NCBI RefSeq assembly: GCF_000336755.1
Contig: NZ_AOLK01000015.1
Span: 204,541 to 268,540, forward strand
Source of the DNA: Haloferax elongans ATCC BAA-1513
GTDB taxonomy: Archaea > Halobacteriota > Halobacteria > Halobacteriales > Haloferacaceae
Length of the DNA: 64,000 nt
Direction of reading: 5' to 3'
How positions within the stretch are numbered: position 1 is the first letter of the stretch; every line of letters begins with the position of its first letter. This document shows positions 34,957 to 43,200 of this stretch, in pieces. The position numbers and the translations under genes are program-made. A model generated the notes under the pieces. The model did no database searches. It had not been told where the DNA came from and was given only the letters and a program-made list of their open reading frames with translations.

Positions 34957-37143
34957 TTAGATGTCCGGGACGTTCAGGTGGAAGTCACCGCTGCGGCCTT
35001 CGACCAGACAGAGGTGATAGCCGTTTTTGCGCGAGAGCTTCACGTAGCTCTTGCGCTTGGAGCGGCTGAGCAGTCCGCCGCCGGTCTTTTCGGCGGTCAC
35101 TTCGAGGGCTTCGGGCTCGAAGAAGCTGGCCGTGACGACGAACGCAGAACCGAGGGTCTCGTTCGCCTCTGCGATGGCTTTGGAGTCTTTGGCGAGTTGC
35201 GCGACCATCGGCTTGGTCGCGGGGTCCCGCGAGTCGTTCATGTTGGCGACGAACAGAGGGTCGCCCATCTGGTCGCGGAAGATGATATCGAAGTTCCGGG
35301 GCTCGGTCTCGTCCTCTCCGATGGGGACCGAGACGGTACCATAGAGCTCGATGCGGTCGATTTCTGGAATCGCATCGAAGACGCCCGCGAGACTCGACCG
35401 GTTGCCGGTCTCGCCGATTTCGTAGAGGAGTTCGGTGACCACCCAGGTGGCGAAGCCGTACTCGGGCGTGTCTTCGAGGAACTCCTCGTAGGGGCGTCCC
35501 TCGACGCCGAGACCGTCAGTGTCGAACGTCGTGTGGTGTTCGAGGCGCAGGTTCTCGACGACATCCTCGCGTTTGGCCTGTCCGGCGTGGGCCTTTTCGA
35601 GCGTCGCTTCCCCCTTTCTGGCATAGCGGACGAAGAGGTTCGTCCCGCGGAGCGCCTCGTCGGGCGACATCGAGTGGTCGGTGTCGTGGACGCCGACCTC
35701 GTCCAATTTTGACTGGAACCGTTCGACTTCGGCTTCGAGTTCCTCGACGCGCGCGTCGAGTTCTTCTGCCCGGCTTCGGTATTCGTCGCGTTCGTCCTTC
35801 AGCGAGTCACGCTCCGAGGCGAGTTGGTCGCGCTCCGATTCGAGCTCGGAGACCTTCGCCTTGAGTTCCTTGACGGCCCCCGCGTCGGCCGCCGACTGCT
35901 TCGGTGTCGACTTTGGTGCCGACTTTGGTGCCGATTTCGACGACGCTCGCTTCTTCGGCCGCTTTTTGCTCTGCTTCGACTTCGCAGCACGACTCTTGGC
36001 CTTTCGGGAGCGCTCCTTGCTCTGCGGCGGGGTCCGCTTCGGTGCGGTCTCGTATTTCGACTTTCCGGGGTCGAGTGATGGAATCGACCGCGCGTTGCGC
36101 CACTGCGCCTCGGCTGAGAAGACGTCGTCGCCCGAGCCACTCGGTTCGGCTGCCGACTCGGATGCTTCCGTGCCGCTGCTGACGCCGTTTTTCGCCGAGG
36201 AACTGTCTGTAGTCGCCGCCGAGGAGGCGTGTGCCCCCGCGGAAGTCGAGGCCGAGCCAGTCTTCGGCCCGTCGTCCGAACCCTTCTTTTTGGCCGGTTT
36301 GGGGTCCGATGCGGTCGAGTGAGACTCTGTGTCCGTTGTCGCTGCCTGCGTGGTATCCGTGGTCGAGGTGTCAGCCGCAGACGGTGACTCGCTGGAGGGT
36401 GCGGGCTCGTCTGGGGCTGGCGTCTCGATATCGGATTTTGTCTCGGTATCGGGGCTCGGGGTCGTGTCGCCCGGTTCTGTTGGCGATTCGCTGGCCGTGT
36501 CGCTCTCTGCAGCAGCCGACGCCGGAGTGTCGCCGGACGACTCGTCTTCGGCGTCGTCAGTCACAGGCGCGCCTGCAGACGGGACAGTCTCGTCTTCGTC
36601 GTCCCCCTCAGGGATTTCGACGAGTTCGATGTCGACGTCGTAGACTTTGTAGATGCCAATCTCGTCGCTCGCTCGCTCGAAGGCATCGTCGCCCGTGATG
36701 AGACGCTTGCTGTTGCCGACGTACGCGGCGCTCATCGACTTGCCACCGTGGTAGACGACGTAGTAGTCTCCAGAGAGAACGTTCTCGGAGAGTTCGACGT
36801 AGCCGGTAAAGCCCCCCGCAGAGAGTGTTCCATCTGCGTCTTCCAGCGGCGTCTCTTCGGTGTAATACTGCGCACGGACGTCGCCGCCGGTCTCTTGCAT
36901 CGCATACAACAACGGAAGAGACGGGTCGGGTGCGCGGTACGATTCGAACGATTCGTCCTCGAAGTCCTCGATTTGTCCGTCGAAGACCCCGAGCAGACGA
37001 CCGTTGAGCATGAACCCCCAGGTCATGCCCGCAACGACCGCGCCCGTGAAGTCGTCGTTCGCGAGCGACCGGAGACCTCTGTACCCGCTCTCCGCAGGTG
37101 CAGAGTCCCACCCAGTCACCGCGTCGATAATCTCGCTATCCAT
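34957..37143 (-). CDS. Haloarchaeal DUF7527 protein with disordered linker and coiled coil
   Basis: 728 residues. Folded N-terminal domain (1-185; GAVVAGMTWGFMLNGRLLGVF, VVYHGGKSMSAAYVGNSKRLI), a ~200-residue acidic Ser/Thr/Asp-rich linker, a basic Lys/Arg/Ser block (SKERSRKAKSRAAKSKQSKK), a coiled coil (KELKAKVSELESERDQLASE, about 435-500) and a C-terminal alpha/beta domain (RNFDIIFRDQMGDPLFVAN). No signal or membrane span. Haloarchaeal-specific; function unknown. Architecture suggests a scaffold. Start ATG 37143. Confidence 0.8.
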   Translation of the reverse strand: MDSEIIDAVTGWDSAPAESGYRGLRSLANDDFTGAVVAGMTWGFMLNGRLLGVFDGQIEDFEDESFESYRAPDPSLPLLYAMQETGGDVRAQYYTEETPLEDADGTLSAGGFTGYVELSENVLSGDYYVVYHGGKSMSAAYVGNSKRLITGDDAFERASDEIGIYKVYDVDIELVEIPEGDDEDETVPSAGAPVTDDAEDESSGDTPASAAAESDTASESPTEPGDTTPSPDTETKSDIETPAPDEPAPSSESPSAADTSTTDTTQAATTDTESHSTASDPKPAKKKGSDDGPKTGSASTSAGAHASSAATTDSSSAKNGVSSGTEASESAAEPSGSGDDVFSAEAQWRNARSIPSLDPGKSKYETAPKRTPPQSKERSRKAKSRAAKSKQSKKRPKKRASSKSAPKSAPKSTPKQSAADAGAVKELKAKVSELESERDQLASERDSLKDERDEYRSRAEELDARVEELEAEVERFQSKLDEVGVHDTDHSMSPDEALRGTNLFVRYARKGEATLEKAHAGQAKREDVVENLRLEHHTTFDTDGLGVEGRPYEEFLEDTPEYGFATWVVTELLYEIGETGNRSSLAGVFDAIPEIDRIELYGTVSVPIGEDETEPRNFDIIFRDQMGDPLFVANMNDSRDPATKPMVAQLAKDSKAIAEANETLGSAFVVTASFFEPEALEVTAEKTGGGLLSRSKRKSYVKLSRKNGYHLCLVEGRSGDFHLNVPDI

Positions 37144-37251
37144 TTGAAGGTAAATCACGGGAAGCGAATCAAATACTTTCCGGGCGATTCATTGGCATGT
37201 TTCACGCACGACACCCCGTCGCTTATCCGACCAGCGACCCACATCGACCCC

Positions 37252-37980
37252 GTGAGCGCCCGTCCTAGCCACCCAAAACACGAGAGTGCGCTCGAAGTTG
37301 CCGCAGCGTATCTCCAACGAGTCCGCGGTGGCGACGAGACTGACGCGATTCGAACCGCCCTTGCCGACCTCGACAGCGACGCCCTCGCATCTGAACTCGA
37401 CTCCGACTCGCGTCGCCGGGCGTTCTGGACCAATATCTACAACGCCGCCATCCAAGAGACGCTCTCGTCTGACCCCTCGATGTACGACGGTCGATACAGC
37501 TTCTTTCGGAAGCATATCATCGTCATCGCGGGCGAACCACTCAGCCCAGACGACATCGAACACGGTATCCTCCGGGGCTCGATGCTCGGGTGGGGATTCG
37601 GCTACATCCCGAATCCGTTCCCCGGGTCGTTCGAGCGAACTCATCGCGTCGACGAACTCGACCCGCGAATCCACTTCGCGTTGAACTGCGGCGCGACGAG
37701 TTGCCCACCAATCGCTGTGTACGACCACGAACGACTGGACGAGCAACTTGACGTGGCGAGCGCGAGCTACCTCGAACAGGAAGTCGTGTACAACTTCGAT
37801 ACCGAGCACGCAGTCATTCCGAGACTGTTCTTGTGGTTCCGTGGGGACTTTGGCGGTCGCTCGGGCATCCGGGAACTGCTCCAGCAGTACGGCATCGTCC
37901 CAGAGAATGCGTCTCCCTCTTTTTCGTATGACGACTACGACTGGTCGCTCTCGCTCGGCGAGTTCGCGAACAGAACGTAA
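37252..37980 (+). CDS. DUF547 domain protein
   Basis: 242 residues with the DUF547 core: RRAFWTNIYNAAIQETL, HIIVIAGEPLSPDDIEHGILRG, and DPRIHFALNCGATSCPPIAVY (catalytic-looking Cys pair and His, as in papain-like enzymes), then YLEQEVVYN. DUF547 proteins occur in plants and bacteria with no settled function. Start is a GTG at 37252; a longer frame upstream is antisense to the DUF7527 gene. Confidence 0.85.
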   Translation: MSARPSHPKHESALEVAAAYLQRVRGGDETDAIRTALADLDSDALASELDSDSRRRAFWTNIYNAAIQETLSSDPSMYDGRYSFFRKHIIVIAGEPLSPDDIEHGILRGSMLGWGFGYIPNPFPGSFERTHRVDELDPRIHFALNCGATSCPPIAVYDHERLDEQLDVASASYLEQEVVYNFDTEHAVIPRLFLWFRGDFGGRSGIRELLQQYGIVPENASPSFSYDDYDWSLSLGEFANRT

Positions 37981-38050
37981 TCTTGGACGAACGTCTCGGG
38001 TCGAGACTGGTCGCTTCGGGAGAACGGTTATAGTTTCTCGCCTCGATTAG

Positions 38051-38962
38051 GTGTCCGTGACAAGACACGACGAGCGGTTCGTCCGGTACCTCGAGTCGAA
38101 AGAGGCCGTCGACGACCGTGCACTCCACCGGCCGACGCTTTCGACGCTCGTCGACGAGCTTTCGGACCGAGCGGAGGCACGACCCGGAGAACCGCTTCGC
38201 GTCGTCTCGGTCGGTGCGGGAACCGGTGCGATGTGCCGACGGCTCCTCTCTTGGGGTGTCTTCGACGCGTACGACGATATCAAGTACATCATGATAGACC
38301 GCCGAAAGGGGATGTCCGACCAAGCCTCGGCGGCGTTCGCGGAGTGGTCGCACGGAGCCGGATGGGAGGCGTCGCCGACCGTCGACGGCTTCCAAATCGA
38401 ACGACATGGTCGGCGCGTCGCGCTGACATACGTGACTGGCGACCTGTTCGACGCGACGGTCGAAATCCCGCAGGCAATCGACCTCGTGGTCGCACACGCT
38501 GTCCTCGACGTGCTTCCGCTACAACGGGCGCTCGACGCGCTTATCACCCGACTCACGGACGGCGGACTCTTCTACGCGCCGATTACGTTCGACGGCCGGA
38601 CCGCCTTCCGTCCGGCGCACAACGCCGACAGCGAGGTGCTCGATGCGTTCCACGAGACGATGGGTGGCGACAACGCCTCGGGGCCGGAAACCGGCTCGAA
38701 CCTGCTGTCAGCGCTCCCGCAGTCCGACGCGTCAATCGTCTCAGCAGGAGGGTCCGGCTGGGTCGTCACCCCCCCGTACGACGATGGCGAGCGCTTCTTC
38801 ATCTCGCGCATTCTCCAGTTCGTCGAAGAGTCGGTCGGCGCCCACGGTGGCGTCGGCGAAGCCACACTCCGCGGGTGGCTCGATACTCGGCACAAGCAGT
38901 TGGAGGCTGGAGGACTCAGCTACGTCGCGCACAACCTCGACATCTTGGCGAAACTCGACTGA
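38051..38962 (+). CDS. Class I SAM-dependent methyltransferase
   Basis: 303 residues. SAM motif I VVSVGAGTGAMCRRLLSWG near 50-68, acidic motif II in YIMIDRRKGM, and LVVAHAVLDVLPLQRALDAL (motif IV region). GTG start at 38051 (or GTG 38057). The C-terminal part FFISRILQFVEESVGAH is family-specific. Substrate unknown; neighbours encode a CDP-alcohol transferase, so a small lipid-linked or polar head group is conceivable but unproven. Confidence 0.8.
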   Translation: MSVTRHDERFVRYLESKEAVDDRALHRPTLSTLVDELSDRAEARPGEPLRVVSVGAGTGAMCRRLLSWGVFDAYDDIKYIMIDRRKGMSDQASAAFAEWSHGAGWEASPTVDGFQIERHGRRVALTYVTGDLFDATVEIPQAIDLVVAHAVLDVLPLQRALDALITRLTDGGLFYAPITFDGRTAFRPAHNADSEVLDAFHETMGGDNASGPETGSNLLSALPQSDASIVSAGGSGWVVTPPYDDGERFFISRILQFVEESVGAHGGVGEATLRGWLDTRHKQLEAGGLSYVAHNLDILAKLD

Positions 38963-38986
38963 GCCGAGCGCGATTTTCCACACGAC

Positions 38987-39889
38987 TCAGGACTCGTCAG
39001 ACCTCGACGACTGAGACTGGCGCGTGGCCGATTCCGATTCGAGGCGGCCCGAAACGTACAGCCAATCGCGGGCGAATCCCAGAAGCAACGCTCCAGCGGC
39101 GACGCCAGCCAGCGTCGGGACCCACGCGTCGGCGACGCCAGGTGCCAACGCGAACGGGACGAACGCCATCTGAATCCCGGCGAGAACGCGTCGGGACGCC
39201 CGTGGCGGCAGGTCGTACGTCGGCCGGTCAGTCCGAGTTCGCCACCACAGGCCCGCGACGAACACGTATCTGGCAGCCCCCGCAGAGAGGTACCACCACG
39301 GGAGTTGGCCGAGAAAGACACCAGCCAGCGGTGCCAAAAGCAGGCCCAGTGCGTCGACTGTGGTGTCGAGCCGAGACCCGAGCACGGTGACGCGTCCGAG
39401 ACGCCGAGCAAGGGTTCCATCGAGTGAGTCGAGTGCGGCAGCGACTCCGTACCCGACTGCTGCGGTCCACGCCCACGCGGCTGGTGGTGTCCCTGTTTCG
39501 ACCCACGTGACGGCACTGATGGCACCCACACCACCTACGCCCGCCACGAGGGTGGCGCGAAAGAGCGTCACTGCGGTGGGGAGTCCGAGCGAGGTGTACC
39601 GGTGGGGTGGGTTTCCAGAGTCCGCTGGCGACACCTCCGCAGTGTGCGTGTCGCGCTGTGCTGCGTGTGTCGCGTTCTCTGCGGCATAGCGAGCTGTGTA
39701 TGCCCACACGCCCGCGACCACGAGCGTCGTCACAGCAGTCCATAGTGCCGCGTCTGTCGCCGTCGTGGTCCCGGACGACGCGAGGAGGGCACCCCCACTG
39801 GCGACCAGTGCGACCGCAACCCCACCGCTCGTGCGAACGCTCTGTCGTGTCTGTCGGGTGGAACGTGTCATCGCGGGCGAGTCGGTCAT
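38987..39889 (-). CDS. CDP-alcohol phosphatidyltransferase family membrane protein
   Basis: 300 residues, about seven membrane helices. The catalytic signature D-x2-D-G-x2-A-R-x8-G-x3-D-x3-D is present as DSLDGTLARRLGRVTVLGSR followed by LDTTVD (about residues 151-176). Such enzymes move a phosphoalcohol from CDP-alcohol to an acceptor; in archaea they make archaetidyl head groups. The N-terminal ~70 residues with two extra helices are unusual. The start region lies in a 20-bp tandem repeat, so the ATG at 39889 or at 39871 may be used. Confidence 0.82.
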   Translation of the reverse strand: MTDSPAMTRSTRQTRQSVRTSGGVAVALVASGGALLASSGTTTATDAALWTAVTTLVVAGVWAYTARYAAENATHAAQRDTHTAEVSPADSGNPPHRYTSLGLPTAVTLFRATLVAGVGGVGAISAVTWVETGTPPAAWAWTAAVGYGVAAALDSLDGTLARRLGRVTVLGSRLDTTVDALGLLLAPLAGVFLGQLPWWYLSAGAARYVFVAGLWWRTRTDRPTYDLPPRASRRVLAGIQMAFVPFALAPGVADAWVPTLAGVAAGALLLGFARDWLYVSGRLESESATRQSQSSRSDES

Positions 39890-39958
39890 GTCGTGGCTGA
39901 GTCAATCATGTTGTGGCTGGGCCACTCGTGTCGTGGCTGAGTCGGTCAGGTCGTCGGT
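39879..39958. repeat. Four-copy 20-bp tandem repeat
   Basis: Four consecutive 20-bp units at 39879, 39899, 39919 and 39939 with consensus GAGTCGGTCATGTCGTGGCT; units 1 and 2 differ at three positions, 3 and 4 more. Unit 1 contains the start codon (minus strand) of the CDP-alcohol transferase gene. Confidence 0.75.
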
Positions 39959-39979
39959 CGCGCTACTTAGAGAATCACG

Positions 39980-40321
39980 CTACGTGGAGAACTCCGTTAC
40001 GGCCCGCGCACCCACAGCAGCGAGGGTCGGAAGCGCGAATCCGGCACCGATGGTGAGCACGAACAGGATACCGGTCGCAAACTGGGCGTCGAGTGCGCCG
40101 TGCCACCACACGAACCCGACGTGAATCGCGAGGACCACGCCCCCGAACGTGAGTCCCTGGACGACTGCGCGCGGAACTGAGGTGGCGAGGAGACCGACCA
40201 ACACGCCGCCGATGACGAGTCCAGTCCAGTGGACCGACGCGGCGGCAATCCCGACCACAGTCGCGGCGAACAGTGCGAGGTCGGCCCGCGGTCCTGCCCG
40301 AAGTTCAGAGAGCACGCTCAT
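39980..40321 (-). CDS. Small four-helix membrane protein
   Basis: 113 residues with four hydrophobic segments (about 14-32, 35-50, 56-75 and 84-105). Start ATG 40321 overlaps the penicillin-acylase stop by 4 bases (ATGA), so it is translated from that message. Family not recognised. Confidence 0.7.
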   Translation of the reverse strand: MSVLSELRAGPRADLALFAATVVGIAAASVHWTGLVIGGVLVGLLATSVPRAVVQGLTFGGVVLAIHVGFVWWHGALDAQFATGILFVLTIGAGFALPTLAAVGARAVTEFST

Positions 40322-42738
40322 TGTGCACCCCCGAAGACGATGTCTGGTTTTCCGGTCGGTCTGTCCAGCGTGAGCGGTTTGTACTCGCCCGCGGCCCACT
40401 CGTCGAGTTGGTCGTGGTAGCGGTCGGACCAGAAGACACCGCGCTGGCCACCGGGGATGACACCGACGGACTTGTCTTCCTCAGAGAAGTCGACGACCAT
40501 CCGCCAACTACTCCCGGCCTGCGTCGATTGCGACCCTCGGAAGTTGAACACGGTGTACCGCGACCCGTCCATCGGGCGCTCGGGGTAGTTGAGGAAGTTG
40601 CGGTCGAACGCGTGGTCGATGTCGAGTCTGTTGAAGTCGCCGTAGGTCTCCCAGCCCTCGCGGTCGATGCGCTCGGCGGTTCGGTTCATGGCCAACGCAG
40701 CGATGTCGGCCCGGTTTTCAGCCGTCTCGCGCGTGGTTCCGTCGTCGTACCACGTCGCGTCGGCATCGAGCGTCTGTAAGACGTACAGCCCCGGGTAGTA
40801 CGACTCGTCGAGGCCCGCGGCGTCGAACTCGTCGGCGAACGTCGCGTTGCGGAACTCGTCGACCCAGATTCGGTAGACGAGCGCCGCACGCGACTCGGCG
40901 CGCATGCGGTTGTCCCAGCCGTCGAGGTCGGACGCGAGCGACTGCGCTTCGGGCGACATCTTTCGGACCGCGGCATCGTCCACCGCGTACGGTGACAGTC
41001 CGACCGCAGCCACGGACCGAACGTCTCGCTGGACGCGCATCATGTCCTCGGTGGTCATCCCACCCTCGGCGGCCGCCTCGTCGAGCATGTCGTAGATTCG
41101 CTCGCCGCGGTAGGGGTCTGCGTAGGTCATCGACGTGCCCATGTAGAAGTCCGGGTCGTCGATGGTCCGCTGATTCGCCGTGGCGAGGACAGACGGGTCG
41201 TTCACGTGCGGAATCGACTCGAAGGGGGCGAACCCGTCCCACGACGACTCGCCGTACGGGTCGTATCCGAGCCACTCGCCTTCGCCCTGCGACCCGTTGA
41301 AGATGGTGTCTCCGCGGACGACCTCACCGTCTGTCACCCGGAGCGGGTAGCGACCGGCGGGGTAATACAGCGTGTTACCAGCGCGGTCTGCGGCGACGAA
41401 GTTCTGTGCGGGCACGTCCCAGATACGCAGCGCGTTTCGAACGTCGGCGACCGACTCGGCGTGGTTGAGTCGGTAGACACCGAGTGATTCGTTCGTCGCC
41501 GAGAACCCAGGCCACGCGACGCCGACGGTTTTCCCACCGCGGTCGATGACCGCACCGTGGACCGACTTGCGGACCGTGATTTGCACGTCCTCGCCGTCCG
41601 CGACTTCGATAGTCTGGGCTTCTGTCTCGAAGGCGCGAACCTCGCCGTCGTAGACGTAGCCGCCGTCTCGTCGCTCGTAGGTGTAGATGTCTGTGAAGTC
41701 ACCGCCGACGTTCGTCACACCCCACGCGGCGTCGGCTGTGCGTCCGATGACGACCATCGGAATTCCGGGGAACGCAGCGCCGCGAACGTCCATCTCGGTG
41801 GTCGAGAGGTGCATCTCGTACCAGACGGGCGGCGCGGTGAGAGAGAGGTGTGGGTCGTTTGCGAGCAACGGTTTGCCGGAGGCTGTGTGCTCGCCGGAGA
41901 CGACCCAGTTGTTCGACCCGAACGCCGGGTCCTTGTCGTAGGCGTCGGTCCACGAGGCGAGTGCCTCGAAGTCGCCAGCGACCGATTCTGTCGTCCCGTT
42001 CTCTGCTTCACCGACGACGGACTCGGGCGAGAACGACGCCGCATCCGAGTTCTCGGAGTTGCGGACGATAGGCACGTCGTGGCCGAGTTGCGCCGGATAG
42101 AGTTCAGAGGCGTTCGGGCCGAGCCGAGAAACCGCCGTCGACCGCCGAAGGTCGGCGAACGACCCCGAGAGTCGCCACGAGATGAGTTTGCCGACGAGAA
42201 GCGTGTCGGTCGGTGTCCACGTCTCGAACTCGGCGTCGAGAAGGGCGTACTCTGGCGGCAGTGCTCCGGCGTCGGCGTAGTGGTTCACCCCGTCGCTGTA
42301 CGCCTCGATTGCTGGTCCGACCTCGGTGTCGCGCACGGAGTTCCACGAGGCCTCCGCGGCGGCCTCGAAGTCGAGACTGCGGTAGAAGCGGTCGGATTCG
42401 ACGGTCTGGTTGCCGACGACTTCCGAGAGACGCCCGCCGACAAGTCGGCGCTGGAGGTCCATCTGGAACAAGCGGTCGCGGGCCTGCACGTAGCCGACGG
42501 CGAAATACAACGCTCGCTCGTTTTCGGCCTCGATGTGCGGGACGCCTTGCTCGTCGTACCAGACGCTCGCCGGTCCGTACGGGCTGTCGACCTGCGTCGC
42601 TCCGCGGGGCGTCACGGAGTCGTACACGTCACCAGACAGCGGCGCGGCGAGTCCGAGATACGACCCTCCGAGAATCGCGGTTGCGACCAGCGCCGCAGTA
42701 CAGACGACTGCGACGACGGCGCGGGTCGTGGTATTCAT
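40318..42738 (-). CDS. Penicillin acylase family (Ntn-hydrolase) exported protein
   Basis: 806 residues. N-terminal membrane/signal helix (about 8-32), alpha chain with VPHIEAENERALYFAVGYVQARDRL, and the autoprocessing site GSNNWVVSG near residue 270, where the Ser becomes the N-terminal nucleophile of the beta chain; ANDPHLSLTAPPVWYEMHL and GASWR-type C-terminal segments follow. Hydrolyses amide bonds, possibly acyl-homoserine lactones or peptides. Extracellular, probably membrane attached. Start ATG 42738. First gene of a pair with the small membrane protein. Confidence 0.92.
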   Translation of the reverse strand: MNTTTRAVVAVVCTAALVATAILGGSYLGLAAPLSGDVYDSVTPRGATQVDSPYGPASVWYDEQGVPHIEAENERALYFAVGYVQARDRLFQMDLQRRLVGGRLSEVVGNQTVESDRFYRSLDFEAAAEASWNSVRDTEVGPAIEAYSDGVNHYADAGALPPEYALLDAEFETWTPTDTLLVGKLISWRLSGSFADLRRSTAVSRLGPNASELYPAQLGHDVPIVRNSENSDAASFSPESVVGEAENGTTESVAGDFEALASWTDAYDKDPAFGSNNWVVSGEHTASGKPLLANDPHLSLTAPPVWYEMHLSTTEMDVRGAAFPGIPMVVIGRTADAAWGVTNVGGDFTDIYTYERRDGGYVYDGEVRAFETEAQTIEVADGEDVQITVRKSVHGAVIDRGGKTVGVAWPGFSATNESLGVYRLNHAESVADVRNALRIWDVPAQNFVAADRAGNTLYYPAGRYPLRVTDGEVVRGDTIFNGSQGEGEWLGYDPYGESSWDGFAPFESIPHVNDPSVLATANQRTIDDPDFYMGTSMTYADPYRGERIYDMLDEAAAEGGMTTEDMMRVQRDVRSVAAVGLSPYAVDDAAVRKMSPEAQSLASDLDGWDNRMRAESRAALVYRIWVDEFRNATFADEFDAAGLDESYYPGLYVLQTLDADATWYDDGTTRETAENRADIAALAMNRTAERIDREGWETYGDFNRLDIDHAFDRNFLNYPERPMDGSRYTVFNFRGSQSTQAGSSWRMVVDFSEEDKSVGVIPGGQRGVFWSDRYHDQLDEWAAGEYKPLTLDRPTGKPDIVFGGAQ

Positions 42739-42796
42739 ACACACATTGGAGGGAGGCCGTCGGATAAATATTCCTCAAGTGACGTTTGTGAACGGT

Positions 42797-43147
42797 TCAG
42801 GAGTTGTCCTGATATCTGCCGAGTCGTGCGGCGGACTCGGCGACGGCGAGGACGACCAAATAGGTCACGAGCCCGGAGCCGAGAGCGACGAGCAACTCGG
42901 GTTCGACGAGGAGGCTGGCGGCCGCGACGCCGACGACACCTAGCACTGAGAGGGTCTGTACTCCCGGTCGCTCCCAGTAGTCACGGACTCGGTCTCTGGC
43001 TGCGAGTGACGCGGCCTCCAGCACGAGTGCGCCGACGACGCCGAGAACGACCATCTGTAACCGCAATGGCGGTCGGGTTAGCGCCAACGTCAGTGCTATC
43101 GGCACCACGACGAGGAGTGTGAGCACGGCGTCCCGGCGTCGCCCCAT
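42797..43147 (-). CDS. Small membrane protein
   Basis: 116 residues with helices at about 8-25, 30-50, 65-80 and 83-105 and an Arg-rich linker (ARDRVRDYWERP). Start ATG 43147. Family not recognised; divergent from the potassium channel gene 53 bases away. Confidence 0.65.
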   Translation of the reverse strand: MGRRRDAVLTLLVVVPIALTLALTRPPLRLQMVVLGVVGALVLEAASLAARDRVRDYWERPGVQTLSVLGVVGVAAASLLVEPELLVALGSGLVTYLVVLAVAESAARLGRYQDNS

Positions 43148-43200
43148 ACCGAGTCTCGGGCGGGGGATTCCTTTTAGACACCGGAGGCGAAAGCGGGTGT

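Noticed and set aside
36748..37251. N-terminal extension of the DUF547 frame
   Set aside because: Antisense to the DUF7527 gene; the DUF547 similarity begins after the GTG at 37252.
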